Shown here piece after piece: positions 1-8,414 of a DNA stretch of 64,000 bases; position 1 is the first letter of the stretch; the number at the start of each line of letters is the position of its first letter. The stretch spans positions 1,426,001-1,490,000 of the forward strand of contig OZ252048.1 of assembly GCA_965247915.1 (NCBI GenBank). The letters are read 5' to 3'. The notes under the pieces are model-generated. The model ran no database searches. It was not told the DNA's origin and saw only the letters and a program-made list of their open reading frames with translations. A program made the translations under genes and the position numbers. This DNA is from JAKZRT01 sp965247915 (GTDB taxonomy: Bacteria; Pseudomonadota; Alphaproteobacteria; Rhodobacterales; Rhodobacteraceae).

Positions 1-105
1 GGATTAAGGATCGAGACTGACCACCTAAAACCCAGCGTGCCGATGGCCGATAGAACCGAAATCAGGCATAATATGCCCTCAGAATGTCAATAAATCGAGG
101 TGCCC
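1..105 (+). mobile_element. Right end of a second IS5-family copy
   Basis: These 105 bases are identical to positions 11265-11369, the right end of the complete IS5-family element at 10101-11369, down to the terminal GAGGTGCCC. A further copy of the same element therefore ends here and most of it lies left of the window. Orientation is the same as the complete copy. If the target duplication is again 4 bp it would be TATA at 106-109, but the left flank is not visible. Confidence 0.9.
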
Positions 106-138
106 TATAGAGGGCTGACACAACGCAGTTTCCAAAGG

Positions 139-329
139 ATGAATGCCGTGCCCAAATTTGGCCCCTGGTTTTTTGCGCTCATCATTCCGGCGGTGATTTT
201 CTCGGGCATCTCGAAGGGGGGGGGGTGGCGCACGTGCGCCGCACTATCCCTCAGCGGGGGTTTTTCGCAGTCACCTATGTAGCGCTAACGCTGACCGGAG
301 CCAAGCTGATCTGGGATGGCCTGGCCTGA
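139..329 (+). pseudogene. Remnant of a TauE/SafE-type sulfite exporter gene, internally deleted
   Basis: The first frame gives a membrane start with the motif FSGISKGG, typical of the first helix of TauE/SafE permeases (a family of about 250 residues). It then runs into a run of ten G (196-205). After that run, a different frame gives AVTYVALTLTGAKLIWDGLA and a stop at 327-329, which resembles the last helix of the same family. The middle of the gene is missing and the two ends are out of frame, so this is a decayed fragment. It begins 33 bases after the IS5 end, so an IS-associated deletion is a reasonable cause. Family assignment is by motif recognition only. Confidence 0.6.
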
Positions 330-344
330 GCGAAAAGCGCCCGG

Positions 345-662
345 TCAGAGCTTCATCCCGGTCGGCTCAAGCTCTTCGTTGATCTCTTCATAAGCCTGAC
401 CGGCGGCCACTAAGCAAGTCATGCCTGAAGGCAGGGTCACGATGATCGTCTAGGTTCCGGTCTCGGTCGAGGCGAAAACCTCGATGACCGAGTTGTTCGC
501 GCCAATTCCAAGGCTTCGCCGGGTTTCGCCGTAGCCCTCGGCCAACCGGTTCACCACCTGCGCGCGCTCGCCGCAATTGCGCGAGCTTTGGGCAAATCCG
601 TGCTGGGATGCCAAAAGTAGCGCGCCAATACCTAACGAAAGTCCGAATAATTGACGTTTCAT
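345..662 (-). pseudogene. Small secreted protein gene with an in-frame amber stop
   Basis: ATG at 660-662 with an upstream GGAAGGA is followed by a signal peptide (MKRQLFGLSLGIGALLLAS, cleavage near AFAQ-like GFAQ). The frame then meets TAG at 450-452 after STETGT. The same frame continues cleanly for 34 more codons (TIIVTLPSGMTCLVAAGQ and onward) to a stop at 345-347. The downstream part reads like normal protein and directly follows the upstream part, so the simplest view is a single sense-to-TAG change, possibly from TGG. Intact length would be about 105 residues. It resembles small conserved periplasmic proteins of Rhodobacteraceae; function unknown. Alternatives are a sequencing error or stop readthrough. 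Confidence 0.65.
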
Positions 663-958
663 TCCGCGTCCTTCCGACGTCAGCGGGAGCGCACAAGTGA
701 CCAACGGGCGAAAGCCCTGTCGAAACTAACGATTCCCTGATTGGCTGGCCGGGTCTGAATCACGCTGGCGGTTTTGGCGGTTGTCAGCAGCGCCCGACAT
801 TTCGCCATCTTGGGCCGGGACAACTCAAAAACCGGTAAACGCGCCGCACCGTGGCATTAACGAAATGTTATCGGCGCATTCTGCGCTGCAGCAACAATCT
901 GCTTGCGATTCGAGGCGTTTTTGCCAATCTTCGCGCAACATTGTTGCCGGAGGACAAT

Positions 959-1834
959 TTGGACAATCGCGCACGGCCCTATCGTTCGGTTCTTTACATT
1001 CCCGCCTCACGCCCGCGCGCATTGGAAAAGGCGCGCGATCTGCCGACCGACGCGATCATCTTTGACCTCGAAGACGCGGTGGTCGCCGAGGGAAAGGAAA
1101 CCGCGCGCGCCGTGTTGACGCAGACGCTGGCGCGCGGCGGGTACGAGCCGCGCGCCTGTATCGTCCGGATCAACGGCTTTGAAACCGACTGGGCGGCGGA
1201 TGATTTGTCGGCCCTGGCCGACGTGCGCCCCGACACGATTTTGCTGCCCAAAGTCAGTTACTCTGCGGACGTCGAGAATTTTGTGCGGCGGCTGGATGCC
1301 AATCCGGCGTTTGATGGCACCCGGGTCTGGGCGATGATCGAGACCGCGCAATCGGTTATGAACGCGGGCCAGATTGCGCGCGCGCCGCGACTGACCGGGA
1401 TCGTCGTCGGCACCAACGATCTGGCCAAAGACCTTGGTGCAAGACTGTCGGGCGAGCGAAGTGCTTTGATGTCGGCGCTCCAGATCAGCCTGCTGGCGGC
1501 CCGGGCGGCAGGGATCGTTGCCATCGACGGGGTTTACAACGCCTTTCGCGACGAACCCGGTCTGGTGGCCGAATGTAAACAGGGGCGCGACCTTGGGTTT
1601 GACGGCAAAACGTTGATCCACCCGTTGCAGATCGGCCCGGCCAACGCGGCCTTTGCGCCGACCGAGGGCGAGCTTGACCTGGCGCGCCGCCAGATTACCG
1701 CATATGAGGCGGCGCGCGCAGAGGGGCAGGGGGTTGCCGTGGTGGACGGGCGGATTGTTGAGAACTTGCATGTCGCCAGCGCGCGCGGGATCATTGCGCG
1801 CAGCGCAGCTATCGAGGCATTGAGGGTATCATGA
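959..1834 (+). CDS. mcl2: CoA ester lyase family, probable (3S)-malyl-CoA thioesterase
   Basis: HpcH/HpaI-citrate lyase beta family protein of about 291 residues. Near the start it has RPYRSVLYIPASRPRALEKA, then DAIIFDLEDAV (acidic metal-binding region), and later MIETAQSV and GTNDLAKDLG. In the ethylmalonyl-CoA pathway this enzyme hydrolyses malyl-CoA to malate and CoA. The TTG start at 959 is chosen because GGAGG lies at 949-953 and because family homology begins just after it; an upstream GTG at 851 would add 36 unrelated residues. It overlaps the NnrU gene by 4 bases and lies two genes before mch, the arrangement known from Rhodobacter. The lyase Mcl1 is the main alternative, but the sequence start looks Mcl2-like. 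Confidence 0.8.
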   Translation: MDNRARPYRSVLYIPASRPRALEKARDLPTDAIIFDLEDAVVAEGKETARAVLTQTLARGGYEPRACIVRINGFETDWAADDLSALADVRPDTILLPKVSYSADVENFVRRLDANPAFDGTRVWAMIETAQSVMNAGQIARAPRLTGIVVGTNDLAKDLGARLSGERSALMSALQISLLAARAAGIVAIDGVYNAFRDEPGLVAECKQGRDLGFDGKTLIHPLQIGPANAAFAPTEGELDLARRQITAYEAARAEGQGVAVVDGRIVENLHVASARGIIARSAAIEALRVS

Positions 1835-2421
1835 CATTCATCGTCGCAGGACTGTTGATCTGGGGCCTGGCCCACACGCTCAAAAGGATTGCCCCCGGAC
1901 TGCGCAATGCCATGGGCGATCGCGGGCGCGGCGTGATTGCCGTTCTGAACCTGCTGGGACTTGGTCTGATGGTCTTTGGCTATCGCACGGCCGAACCGAT
2001 CTATCTTTGGTCTCCTCCGCAAATATTGATGATTTTCAACAATTTGCTGATGCTAGTCGCGGTTTATCTGTTCGCGGCAGCCGGGGCAAAAACCCGATTG
2101 GCGCGGTCAATGCGGCACCCGATGCTGAACGGGCTGATCGTCTGGGGCATTGCCCATCTTCTGGTCAACGGCAACGGCGAAGATCTGGTGCTGTTCGGCG
2201 GGCTGATTTTCTGGGCCTTTCTGGAGCGCGCGCTGATCAACCGGGCCGACCCGTGGGAGGTTCCGGACCGGGCACCGATTACGCGCGAGTTGCGCGTGGC
2301 GATCATTGCGGTGGCGGTCTACGTCGGCATCATCTTTGTCCACGGCTGGATCGGGCCTGACCCGTTCTGGGACGGCTGGCAGGTCGATCGGGCGCTCAGA
2401 TCACTTCTTGGGAGTTCGTGA
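1831..2421 (+). CDS. NnrU family membrane protein
   Basis: Protein of 196 residues with about five or six hydrophobic segments, starting MTFIVAGLLIWGLAHTLKR and containing RHPMLNGLIVWGIAHLLVNG, both characteristic of the NnrU/isoprenoid-biosynthesis membrane family. It starts by ATGA overlap with the preceding thioesterase gene and so is co-translated with it. NnrU was first noted near nitrite/nitric oxide reductase genes; its biochemical role is unclear. Its position inside the mcl2-mch operon is typical of Rhodobacteraceae and does not indicate denitrification here. Confidence 0.8.
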   Translation: MTFIVAGLLIWGLAHTLKRIAPGLRNAMGDRGRGVIAVLNLLGLGLMVFGYRTAEPIYLWSPPQILMIFNNLLMLVAVYLFAAAGAKTRLARSMRHPMLNGLIVWGIAHLLVNGNGEDLVLFGGLIFWAFLERALINRADPWEVPDRAPITRELRVAIIAVAVYVGIIFVHGWIGPDPFWDGWQVDRALRSLLGSS

Positions 2422-2495
2422 TGCGGTGCGGGCAAGCGGTGACCAAGGTTGCACCTGGCGACTATGACGCCGACGTGAAATTGCGCGAGGCCTGA
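2421..2495 (+). CDS. Possible 24-residue leader-like ORF between NnrU and mch
   Basis: ATG at 2421-2423 shares its A with the NnrU stop (TGATG arrangement). The frame runs 24 codons (MRCGQAVTKVAPGDYDADVK...) to TGA at 2493-2495, immediately followed by the mch ATG at 2496. The stop-start junctions on both sides suggest translational coupling, but the peptide matches nothing I recognise. It may be the trimmed remnant of a longer gene, or a chance ORF filling a 74-base gap. Confidence 0.3.
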   Translation: MRCGQAVTKVAPGDYDADVKLREA

Positions 2496-3524
2496 ATGAC
2501 CAAGACCAACCCGGGCCGGTTTTTCGAAGACTACCGGCTGGGCGAAACCATTGTTCACGCGGTGCCGCGCACGATATCGGGCGGCGAACGGGCGCTTTAC
2601 CACGCGCTTTATCCGGCGCGCCACGCGCTGGCGTCGTCCGACGATTTCGCGCGCGCTTGCGGCCTGCCGTCGTCGCCGCTTGACGAAATGCTGGTATTTC
2701 ACGCGGTGTTCGGCAAAACCGTTCCCGACATTTCGCTAAATGCGGTGGCCAACCTCGGCTATGCCGAAGGGCGGTTTTTGCGCCCTGTCTATGCGGGCGA
2801 AACTCTGCGGTCGGAAAGCGAGGTTATCGGCCTCAAGGAAAATTCGAACGGCAAGACCGGCATTGTCTGGGTACGGTCGCGCGGGCTTGATAGCGCCGGC
2901 CAGGCGGTGCTGGAGTTTGTACGCTGGGTCATGGTGCGCAAGCGCGATGTCGGCGCGCCCGCGCCCGCAGCGTCTGCGCCTGAATTGCGTCCGGCGCTGA
3001 CGGTGGACGAGCTTGTGATACCTGCGGGGCTTACTTTCGAAGGCTATGATTTTGCGCTGGCTGGCGAGCCGCATCGCTGGGGCGATTACGCTGTTGGCGA
3101 GAAGATCGACCATGTCGACGGTGTGACGGTCGAAGAGGCCGAGCATATGCTCGCCACGCGGCTCTGGCAGAACACCGCCAAAGTGCACTTCGACGTGACC
3201 GCGCGGCCCGGTGGCAACCGGCTGATCTATGGCGGGCATGTGATTTCGCTGGCGCGGACGCTCAGTTTCAACGGCCTGGCCAATGCGCAGATGATTGTCG
3301 GGCTGAACGGCGGCTCACACGCTAACCCTTGCACCGCCGGTTTGACAGTGCGCGCCTGGTCCGAAGTGCTGGATAAGGCTGAAACGAAAGTGGCTGGGGT
3401 GGGGGCGCTGCGGCTCAGGCTGGTGGCGACCACAGGGGCACCGTTTTCCCTGAAAGATGACCACGGCCGCTATGCGCCGGAGGTTCTGCTGGACCTCGAC
3501 TATTGGGCGCTGATGCCGCCCTAA
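2496..3524 (+). CDS. mch: Mesaconyl-CoA hydratase (beta-methylmalyl-CoA dehydratase), MaoC family
   Basis: Protein of 342 residues, the usual length for Mch, made of two MaoC-like hot-dog halves. The N-terminal part (GRFFEDYRLGETIVHAVPRT) and LGYAEGRFLRPVYAGETL are typical, and the second half contains FEGYDFALAGEPHRWGDY. The enzyme interconverts mesaconyl-C1-CoA and beta-methylmalyl-CoA in the ethylmalonyl-CoA pathway of acetate assimilation, in the cytoplasm. It is the last gene of the mcl2-NnrU-mch operon. The stop codon is unusual: its first two bases are the TA target of an IS630 insertion and the third base is the first base of the element, giving TAA where the uninterrupted sequence would read TAG. 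Confidence 0.88.
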   Translation: MTKTNPGRFFEDYRLGETIVHAVPRTISGGERALYHALYPARHALASSDDFARACGLPSSPLDEMLVFHAVFGKTVPDISLNAVANLGYAEGRFLRPVYAGETLRSESEVIGLKENSNGKTGIVWVRSRGLDSAGQAVLEFVRWVMVRKRDVGAPAPAASAPELRPALTVDELVIPAGLTFEGYDFALAGEPHRWGDYAVGEKIDHVDGVTVEEAEHMLATRLWQNTAKVHFDVTARPGGNRLIYGGHVISLARTLSFNGLANAQMIVGLNGGSHANPCTAGLTVRAWSEVLDKAETKVAGVGALRLRLVATTGAPFSLKDDHGRYAPEVLLDLDYWALMPP

Positions 3525-4573
3525 AGCGTTTCACTTTTAGTCGTGCGCATAACCGGCTGCCTTGAAGTAGTTCCAGCATTCAGTTTCGTCGTAGAGGTCA
3601 CAGATTTCTCCTACCGCCCGCCACAGGGCGTCGATTGTTCTGGCCTTGATCCGCCGGAGATGGGCTTTGAGCTTTGAAAACGCCATTTCGATCGGGTTTA
3701 GATCCGGGGAATAGGGTGGCAGGAACAGGAACCAAGCGCCGCATTTGCGCAGGATCGCGGCGGCTTTCGCGCTCTTGTGCGAGGACAGGTTATCGAGGAT
3801 GACAACATCACCTTGGTTCAGCGCCGGCGCGAGCTGGGTTTCGACATAGGCCTCGAAACCAGCTCGGTTGACCGGCCCGTCCAGCACCCAGGGTGCGATC
3901 AGGCCATCGCATCTGAGCCCGGCAATGAAGGTTTGTGTGCGCCAATATCCAAAAGGTGCTGTGGCGCGCAGGCGCTGGCCTTTGAGCGACCGGCCCCGCA
4001 TCCGCGTCATGTTGGTCTTCACGCTGGTCTCGTCGATAAAGACCAGCCGGTGCGGGGTTTTGCGCATGAACGGCTGGCGATGAACCTGCCAGATATAGCG
4101 CTTACGGCGCGCCCGCGCGCGACCAGCCTCCACTGCCAGAAGCGATTTTTTTATATGTGAAGCCTGCGGATTTCAGGACTCGGCTGATCGAGAAGAGATG
4201 CACACCCACCCGATGTTTGCGCGCGAGCCAGTCCCTCAATTCCGCCAAAGTCAGATCGGGATGCGCTGCAACTTGTGCCACCAGCGCCGTTCTGAAAGCC
4301 GCCAGCTTGCCCTTGCCGCTCGGTCGCCCCTGTTTTGCTGATGCTGCTGAGCCGGATTTCTCAAAACGCTGAACGACCTTGATGACAAAGCTCGGGCTCA
4401 CTCCGAAACGCCGCGCAACCTCGCGCCGGGAAATCCCCGTCCGAACCTGTGAAATCACCCGCGTGCGCAAATCCAAAGAATAAGTATTGCTCATAATTCA
4501 CCTCCAAATAGCGTGAATCACAAATCAATCCCTTTGGGAATCCCCATTGATTCCAAGTTCAGGTGAAGTGCTT
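3524..4573 (-). mobile_element. IS630-family insertion sequence, copy 1
   Basis: About 1050 bp. The ends are imperfect inverted repeats: AAGCGTTTCACTT from 3524 against the complement of GTGAAGTGCTT ending at 4573. TA dinucleotides at 3522-3523 and 4574-4575 flank it, which is the TA target duplication of IS630/Tc1-type elements. The transposase is on the minus strand. The element lies exactly in the mch stop codon, and joining the flanks restores CCGCCCTAG. Confidence 0.88.
3537..4494 (-). CDS. IS630-family transposase, two overlapping frames joined at an A7 tract
   Basis: The first frame (4494 to 4102) encodes a helix-turn-helix DNA-binding part (SRREVARRFGVSPSFVIKVV) and a winged second half. 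The second frame (to 3537) encodes the DDE catalytic domain with FIDETSVKTN, VILDNLSSHKS and YSPDLNPIEMAFSKLK. The frames meet at seven A residues (4146-4152 on the complement) after the codons for FTY. Dropping one A gives a continuous protein, KKSLLAVEAGRARARRK, running into the catalytic domain. The second IS630 copy at 33.3-34.3 kb has the same A7 and the same frame relation, so frameshifting or transcriptional slippage is likely part of normal expression rather than decay. Confidence 0.85.
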
Positions 4574-4588
4574 TAGCGCGGCATCGGC

Positions 4589-6220
4589 TCAGGCCGGACG
4601 CGAACCGGTTTTGCCGCCAAAGACCGACGGTGCCGCTTTTAGTTTTTCGACATGTCCGGCGATCCAGATCAGTGTGTCGTCAAAGGGCATCGGGCGCGCA
4701 ATGCCGTAGCCCTGGACGTGTTCGCAGCCCAGCTGTGCCAGCACCGAACGTTCGCCGAGCGATTCAACGCCTTCGGCAATCGCCTCAAGTTCCAGCCGTT
4801 CGGCCATCATCAGGATCGCCGATAAAAGCCGCTGCTGTTCGGCGTCTTCGTCGATTCGCGCAACAAAGGACCGGTCGATCTTGATCCGGTTCATAGCAAA
4901 CCGGCGGATCGCAGCGATCGAGGCGTGCCCGGTGCCGAAATCATCGAGATTGATGCGGCACCCGATCTCGCTGAGCATGGCGATGTTTTTGGGGATCAGG
5001 TCATCATCGGTTTCGGCCACCACGTTTTCCATTATTTCGATCGTCAATCGGTCTGGGGTCAGATCGAAACGGTCAAGTTCCCACTTTATTTTTTCCATCA
5101 GCCTGGGGTCGCGAAGTTCGTGCTCGGAAAAGTTGATTGCGACCGACGGCACGCTGACCCCGGCCTTGTCCCAGTTCCTGAGCGCGGTCAGGGCGTGGTA
5201 CATCATCACTTCGCCTAGACGCGATTGCATCCCGGACTGTTCCAGCGCGGGCAGAAATTCACCCGGCGGGATCAGCCCACGGTCGGGGTGCGACCAGCGG
5301 GCCAACGCCTCGAAACCGGTGATCTGACCGGTCTCGGTTGACACCTGAGGTTGATACCAGGCCGAGATCTGGCCAAGTTCCAGCGCGATGCGGGCGTCTT
5401 CGACCAACGTGGCATGAGCGGCCAACCGACGCTTCATCTCTTTCGAATACGACCGGATCGCGCCGGGTCCGTGACGGCGGGCCTCGATCATCGCGCTCTC
5501 GGCGGCAAAAAGCATTTTGGCACCATCGCCTTCAGGCGTCCGCGATGTCAGGTAAAAGCCAATAGACGAATTGACATAGATTGTCTGGCCGTTCACCGGA
5601 ATAGGATCGCCGACCGCGACCTGGATGCGGCTGGCAATCTGGATGACGGATTCCAAATCGACCGAGCGTTCTGGTGTCAGCATGACCGCAAAACTCGCCC
5701 CATCCAGGCGAGTCATGACATCCGCGTCGCGCAATGTTTCTGTAAGCCGCTCGGCAACCGTCTTGATCACCCGCTCCGAAGTGCTGTGGCCATAACGGTC
5801 GACGATGTCTTTGAATTGGTCCACATCGACCACCAGACAGGCCGTCGAAAGTCGGCTGGTCTTGCGTTCACTGAGCATCCGGTCCAACGCCGTCACCAGA
5901 TCCTGTCGAAGGGCAAGCCCGGTCAGGGCATCCACGGGTGGCGCGACCACAGATTTACCGGGTCCGGCACCCGACACAAAAATCAAGATCGGGATGGCGA
6001 CGGACGTAAGTATCAGTCCAATTTCGCCGACAATCCAGAAAGCCAGCAGTGCCGATAGCGGCACAAATGCCAGCATGTACTGGCCGCGCAGAAAGTTGCG
6101 GACTGAACTCTGGGCCCGGTCAGACGCCTTGGATTTGGCCGTTGATCCCTTTATTGGCGGGTCTAGGGCACCGCGCGCTAACTTAATGGGATCCCGCGTG
6201 TTCGGCATTGGAGATCTCAC
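4589..6220 (-). CDS. Membrane GGDEF/EAL protein, probable cyclic-di-GMP phosphodiesterase
   Basis: Protein of about 543 residues. Two hydrophobic segments lie near residues 50-85. A GGDEF-type domain spans roughly 95-265 and an EAL domain roughly 285-525. The GGDEF signature is degenerate (LDGASF in its place), so cyclase activity is unlikely. The EAL domain has its key motifs: GFEALARWSHP, NFSEHEL, EIMENVV, DDFGTG, KIDRSFV, AEGVES and QGYGIARPMP. It would hydrolyse c-di-GMP at the membrane, possibly with the GGDEF part as a GTP-sensing or dimerising module. An ATG five codons in (MPNTRDP) is an alternative start. The IS630 end lies 16 bases past its stop codon. Confidence 0.85.
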   Translation of the reverse strand: MRSPMPNTRDPIKLARGALDPPIKGSTAKSKASDRAQSSVRNFLRGQYMLAFVPLSALLAFWIVGEIGLILTSVAIPILIFVSGAGPGKSVVAPPVDALTGLALRQDLVTALDRMLSERKTSRLSTACLVVDVDQFKDIVDRYGHSTSERVIKTVAERLTETLRDADVMTRLDGASFAVMLTPERSVDLESVIQIASRIQVAVGDPIPVNGQTIYVNSSIGFYLTSRTPEGDGAKMLFAAESAMIEARRHGPGAIRSYSKEMKRRLAAHATLVEDARIALELGQISAWYQPQVSTETGQITGFEALARWSHPDRGLIPPGEFLPALEQSGMQSRLGEVMMYHALTALRNWDKAGVSVPSVAINFSEHELRDPRLMEKIKWELDRFDLTPDRLTIEIMENVVAETDDDLIPKNIAMLSEIGCRINLDDFGTGHASIAAIRRFAMNRIKIDRSFVARIDEDAEQQRLLSAILMMAERLELEAIAEGVESLGERSVLAQLGCEHVQGYGIARPMPFDDTLIWIAGHVEKLKAAPSVFGGKTGSRPA

Positions 6221-6438
6221 TTTGCCTGGGAATTGTCGCGCTTGCGACCTTAGGGGCCAGTGGTCACGGGGACGTTAACGGAAACCGCCCGAAATAGCGG
6301 ATATTTTAGCCAGATTCCCTTTTGGTGCGGGCCAGCCCCGCGAATTCGAAGAGCCTCGGGTCGAGCAGATGGCTGGACCGGGCATTCATCAGCGCCCGGA
6401 ACATGACCTGCGGCCCGGCAAATCGGCAGCACCGGCGG

Positions 6439-6822
6439 TCAGTCGCGGCGCGCCAGCATCGGCCCCATGCGCCGCCCGCCCATGATGTGAAGGTGGTAAT
6501 GGAGCACTTCCTGCACACCATCGGGTCCGGCGTTGGAAATGGCGCGAAAGCCGCCGATGCCGCCTTCCGACCTCAGGCCTTTGAGCCGAACCACTGCGGC
6601 CACTGCGCGAGCGAAATCGGTCAGTTCCGCCTCGGTGGCCTCGGCTGAGAAGTGGTCATAGGTCACATAAGGCCCTCTGGGGATCACCAGAACGTGCACC
6701 GGGGCTTGCGGCGTGATGTCGTTGAATGCAAGGCTGTGATCGCTTTCGAAAACTTTGTCGCAGGGGATTTCTGCGCGCAGTATCTTGGCGAAAATGTTTT
6801 GCGGATCATAGTCGTAGGCCAT
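6439..6822 (-). CDS. HIT family nucleotide-binding protein
   Basis: Protein of 127 residues, standard for the HINT branch of the histidine triad family. It begins MAYDYDPQNIFAKILRAEIP, has the Hint-type ITPQAPVHVLVIP segment, and ends with the catalytic triad HYHLHI followed by GGRRMGPM. Such proteins hydrolyse nucleoside phosphoramidates or related adenylated compounds in the cytoplasm. The start at 6820-6822 is chosen by family length; the open frame extends further upstream without homology. The restored end of the glycosyltransferase gene lies 8 bases upstream, so the two genes were probably one transcription unit. Confidence 0.9.
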   Translation of the reverse strand: MAYDYDPQNIFAKILRAEIPCDKVFESDHSLAFNDITPQAPVHVLVIPRGPYVTYDHFSAEATEAELTDFARAVAAVVRLKGLRSEGGIGGFRAISNAGPDGVQEVLHYHLHIMGGRRMGPMLARRD

Positions 6823-6830
6823 CGTGCCCC

Positions 6831-8407
6831 TCAGTCGGCAAAGAGATGCTCGGTCGCGGCAATGTCTTGGGCGCGATCGATGGTAATGTCCAGAAAGTTG
6901 GCAAGCGGGCCGGCGTTTGGGCGGCGCTCGCGCTTTGGCGGAAAATGTCAAAGTTCCCGAACTCAGCGTCGCGTATCCGGTCTGCCTCGAATGTCACGTC
7001 GTTGCGGATTGCCGGGATCAACACGTCAATAGTGCTTTGTGGGGCGGCCCCGCTGACCAGACCGATGCGGTTGGCATGGCCCATGAGAAAATCATCCGTA
7101 TATTCGCAGTCGATCTGCAAAAGCCGCGTTTTCGGGCGATTCTTGAAAAGGTCATGGATCAGGCCGATGTTGTTTGTATCAAGGCAGATAAGCAAGCGAT
7201 CGGTCTGGAAGTGATGAAAAAGCAGACCGATCATGGCCCGGCAATGTCGCGACCGCTTGGCCAGGCTGTTTTCGATGCCGCCGAGATCGGGCAGCGGCGT
7301 GGTTTCTTCGCTGAAGAGATAGTCGATGGCGGTGAGGTTGGTCAGTTGCCGGATACGCTCGGTCAAACGTTTGGCGACGTGCCACTTTTTGCAAAGCACG
7401 AGCAGAAGCGTCTGTTCGCGGCCGTAACCGCCATCGGTTTCCCAAAATCGGGTTCCGAAGCGGCGCCCGAACCGACCGCGCCCGGTGAGGTATCTGTACA
7501 GCGTCTGACCTTCGTTCGAGATACTGAAACTGACCCCGGTCGCGGCAAAAAGATCGCCCAATCGGAGTTTTAGTTCGTGTGCTTCGGGACTGATTTTTCG
7601 GGCAAACAGATAGTCTTGGCCAATTAGCAGATCGAAGTGGTCGTTGTAGAAAGTTACTGGCATTCCATAATCGGAAAACATCAGAAACGTCGGACTTTGG
7701 CTGCGTATCTCGGTGTCGGGCACCAGATGCCGCACCAGCGTCTGAAAAAACGTCTCGTCCGGGATCCAGGTCGTTCGAAAAAACTTCATAACGTCGCGGC
7801 GGGTTCGGGAAAATTCGAGTACCCATTCGACGGTGCGGCGACGCAGGCACCACCATTGTGAACCGATCATCATCTGCAGACCGTCCGGAATGGACCGGGC
7901 CAGGCGCAGGCGCTTTTGCAACCCAAGCGCCGCATAAAACCGCCCTTTCTGGGCGCGCTCGTTGAAATAATGGCGATAGATCAGCCGCTCGTCGCGCATC
8001 CCGGTCTTGATCCAGTTGCTGTTAAAATAGTCAACGCTTTCAATAATGTCAGCGTCCTGAGATTCAAGCTGCGTCCGGATGAATTCGGCGCTTTTAATCG
8101 GCATGCAATCGCCGGACACCATATAGAAATGCGTGGCGCGGGGATATTCCTGCGCGGCGGCTTCAAGCGCGTTGAGCGTGGCTTGGACCAGCGACCATTG
8201 CCCCCAGCCGCATTTAACCCGCTTCCGGGCGAAAACTACATTTACGTTGTCTTTGAGCGCTTTTTGGATGGTTGCGAAGGCCGCAGCGGGGGCACGCGCG
8301 TCAAAATGGATCGCCATGACGTCGCCCGCGGCCGTCAGGCGGTTCGCCTGCGCGACTATCGCCTCGGTGTCCTTGTGGCAAAGCAGGATGAAAGCAATTT
8401 GCGTCAA
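6831..8407 (-). pseudogene. GT14-like (core-2/I-branching) glycosyltransferase with DUF5928, frameshifted near its end
   Basis: The reading frame from TTG at 8407 encodes MTQIAFILLCHKDTEAIV and further GT14-type motifs (HFYMVSGDCMPI, GSQWWCLRRRTVEWVL, WIPDETFFQTL), then a second domain like DUF5928. This type of enzyme is predicted to transfer N-acetylglucosamine-like sugars to a surface glycan. Near the end the frame drifts into SASAAQTPARLPTFW and runs over the HIT start. In the neighbouring frame the sequence GPLANFLDITIDRAQDIAAT ends cleanly at a stop (6831-6833) just before the HIT gene, so a one-base change around 6905-6940 has shifted the last 26 or so residues. The start codon also lies against the IS1595 insertion at 8415. 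Confidence 0.75.
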
Positions 8408-8414
8408 TATTCAA

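Noticed and set aside
1007..1771. Long minus-strand frames opposite mcl2, hisC, tyrC, phoH and others
   Set aside because: High-GC shadow frames with poor amino-acid composition opposite clearly identified genes.
6231..6438. Short minus-strand frame reading MFRALMNARSSHLLDPRLFE before the HIT gene end
   Set aside because: Only about 32 codons without a convincing start or family; perhaps the tail of a deleted gene, but not enough to call.
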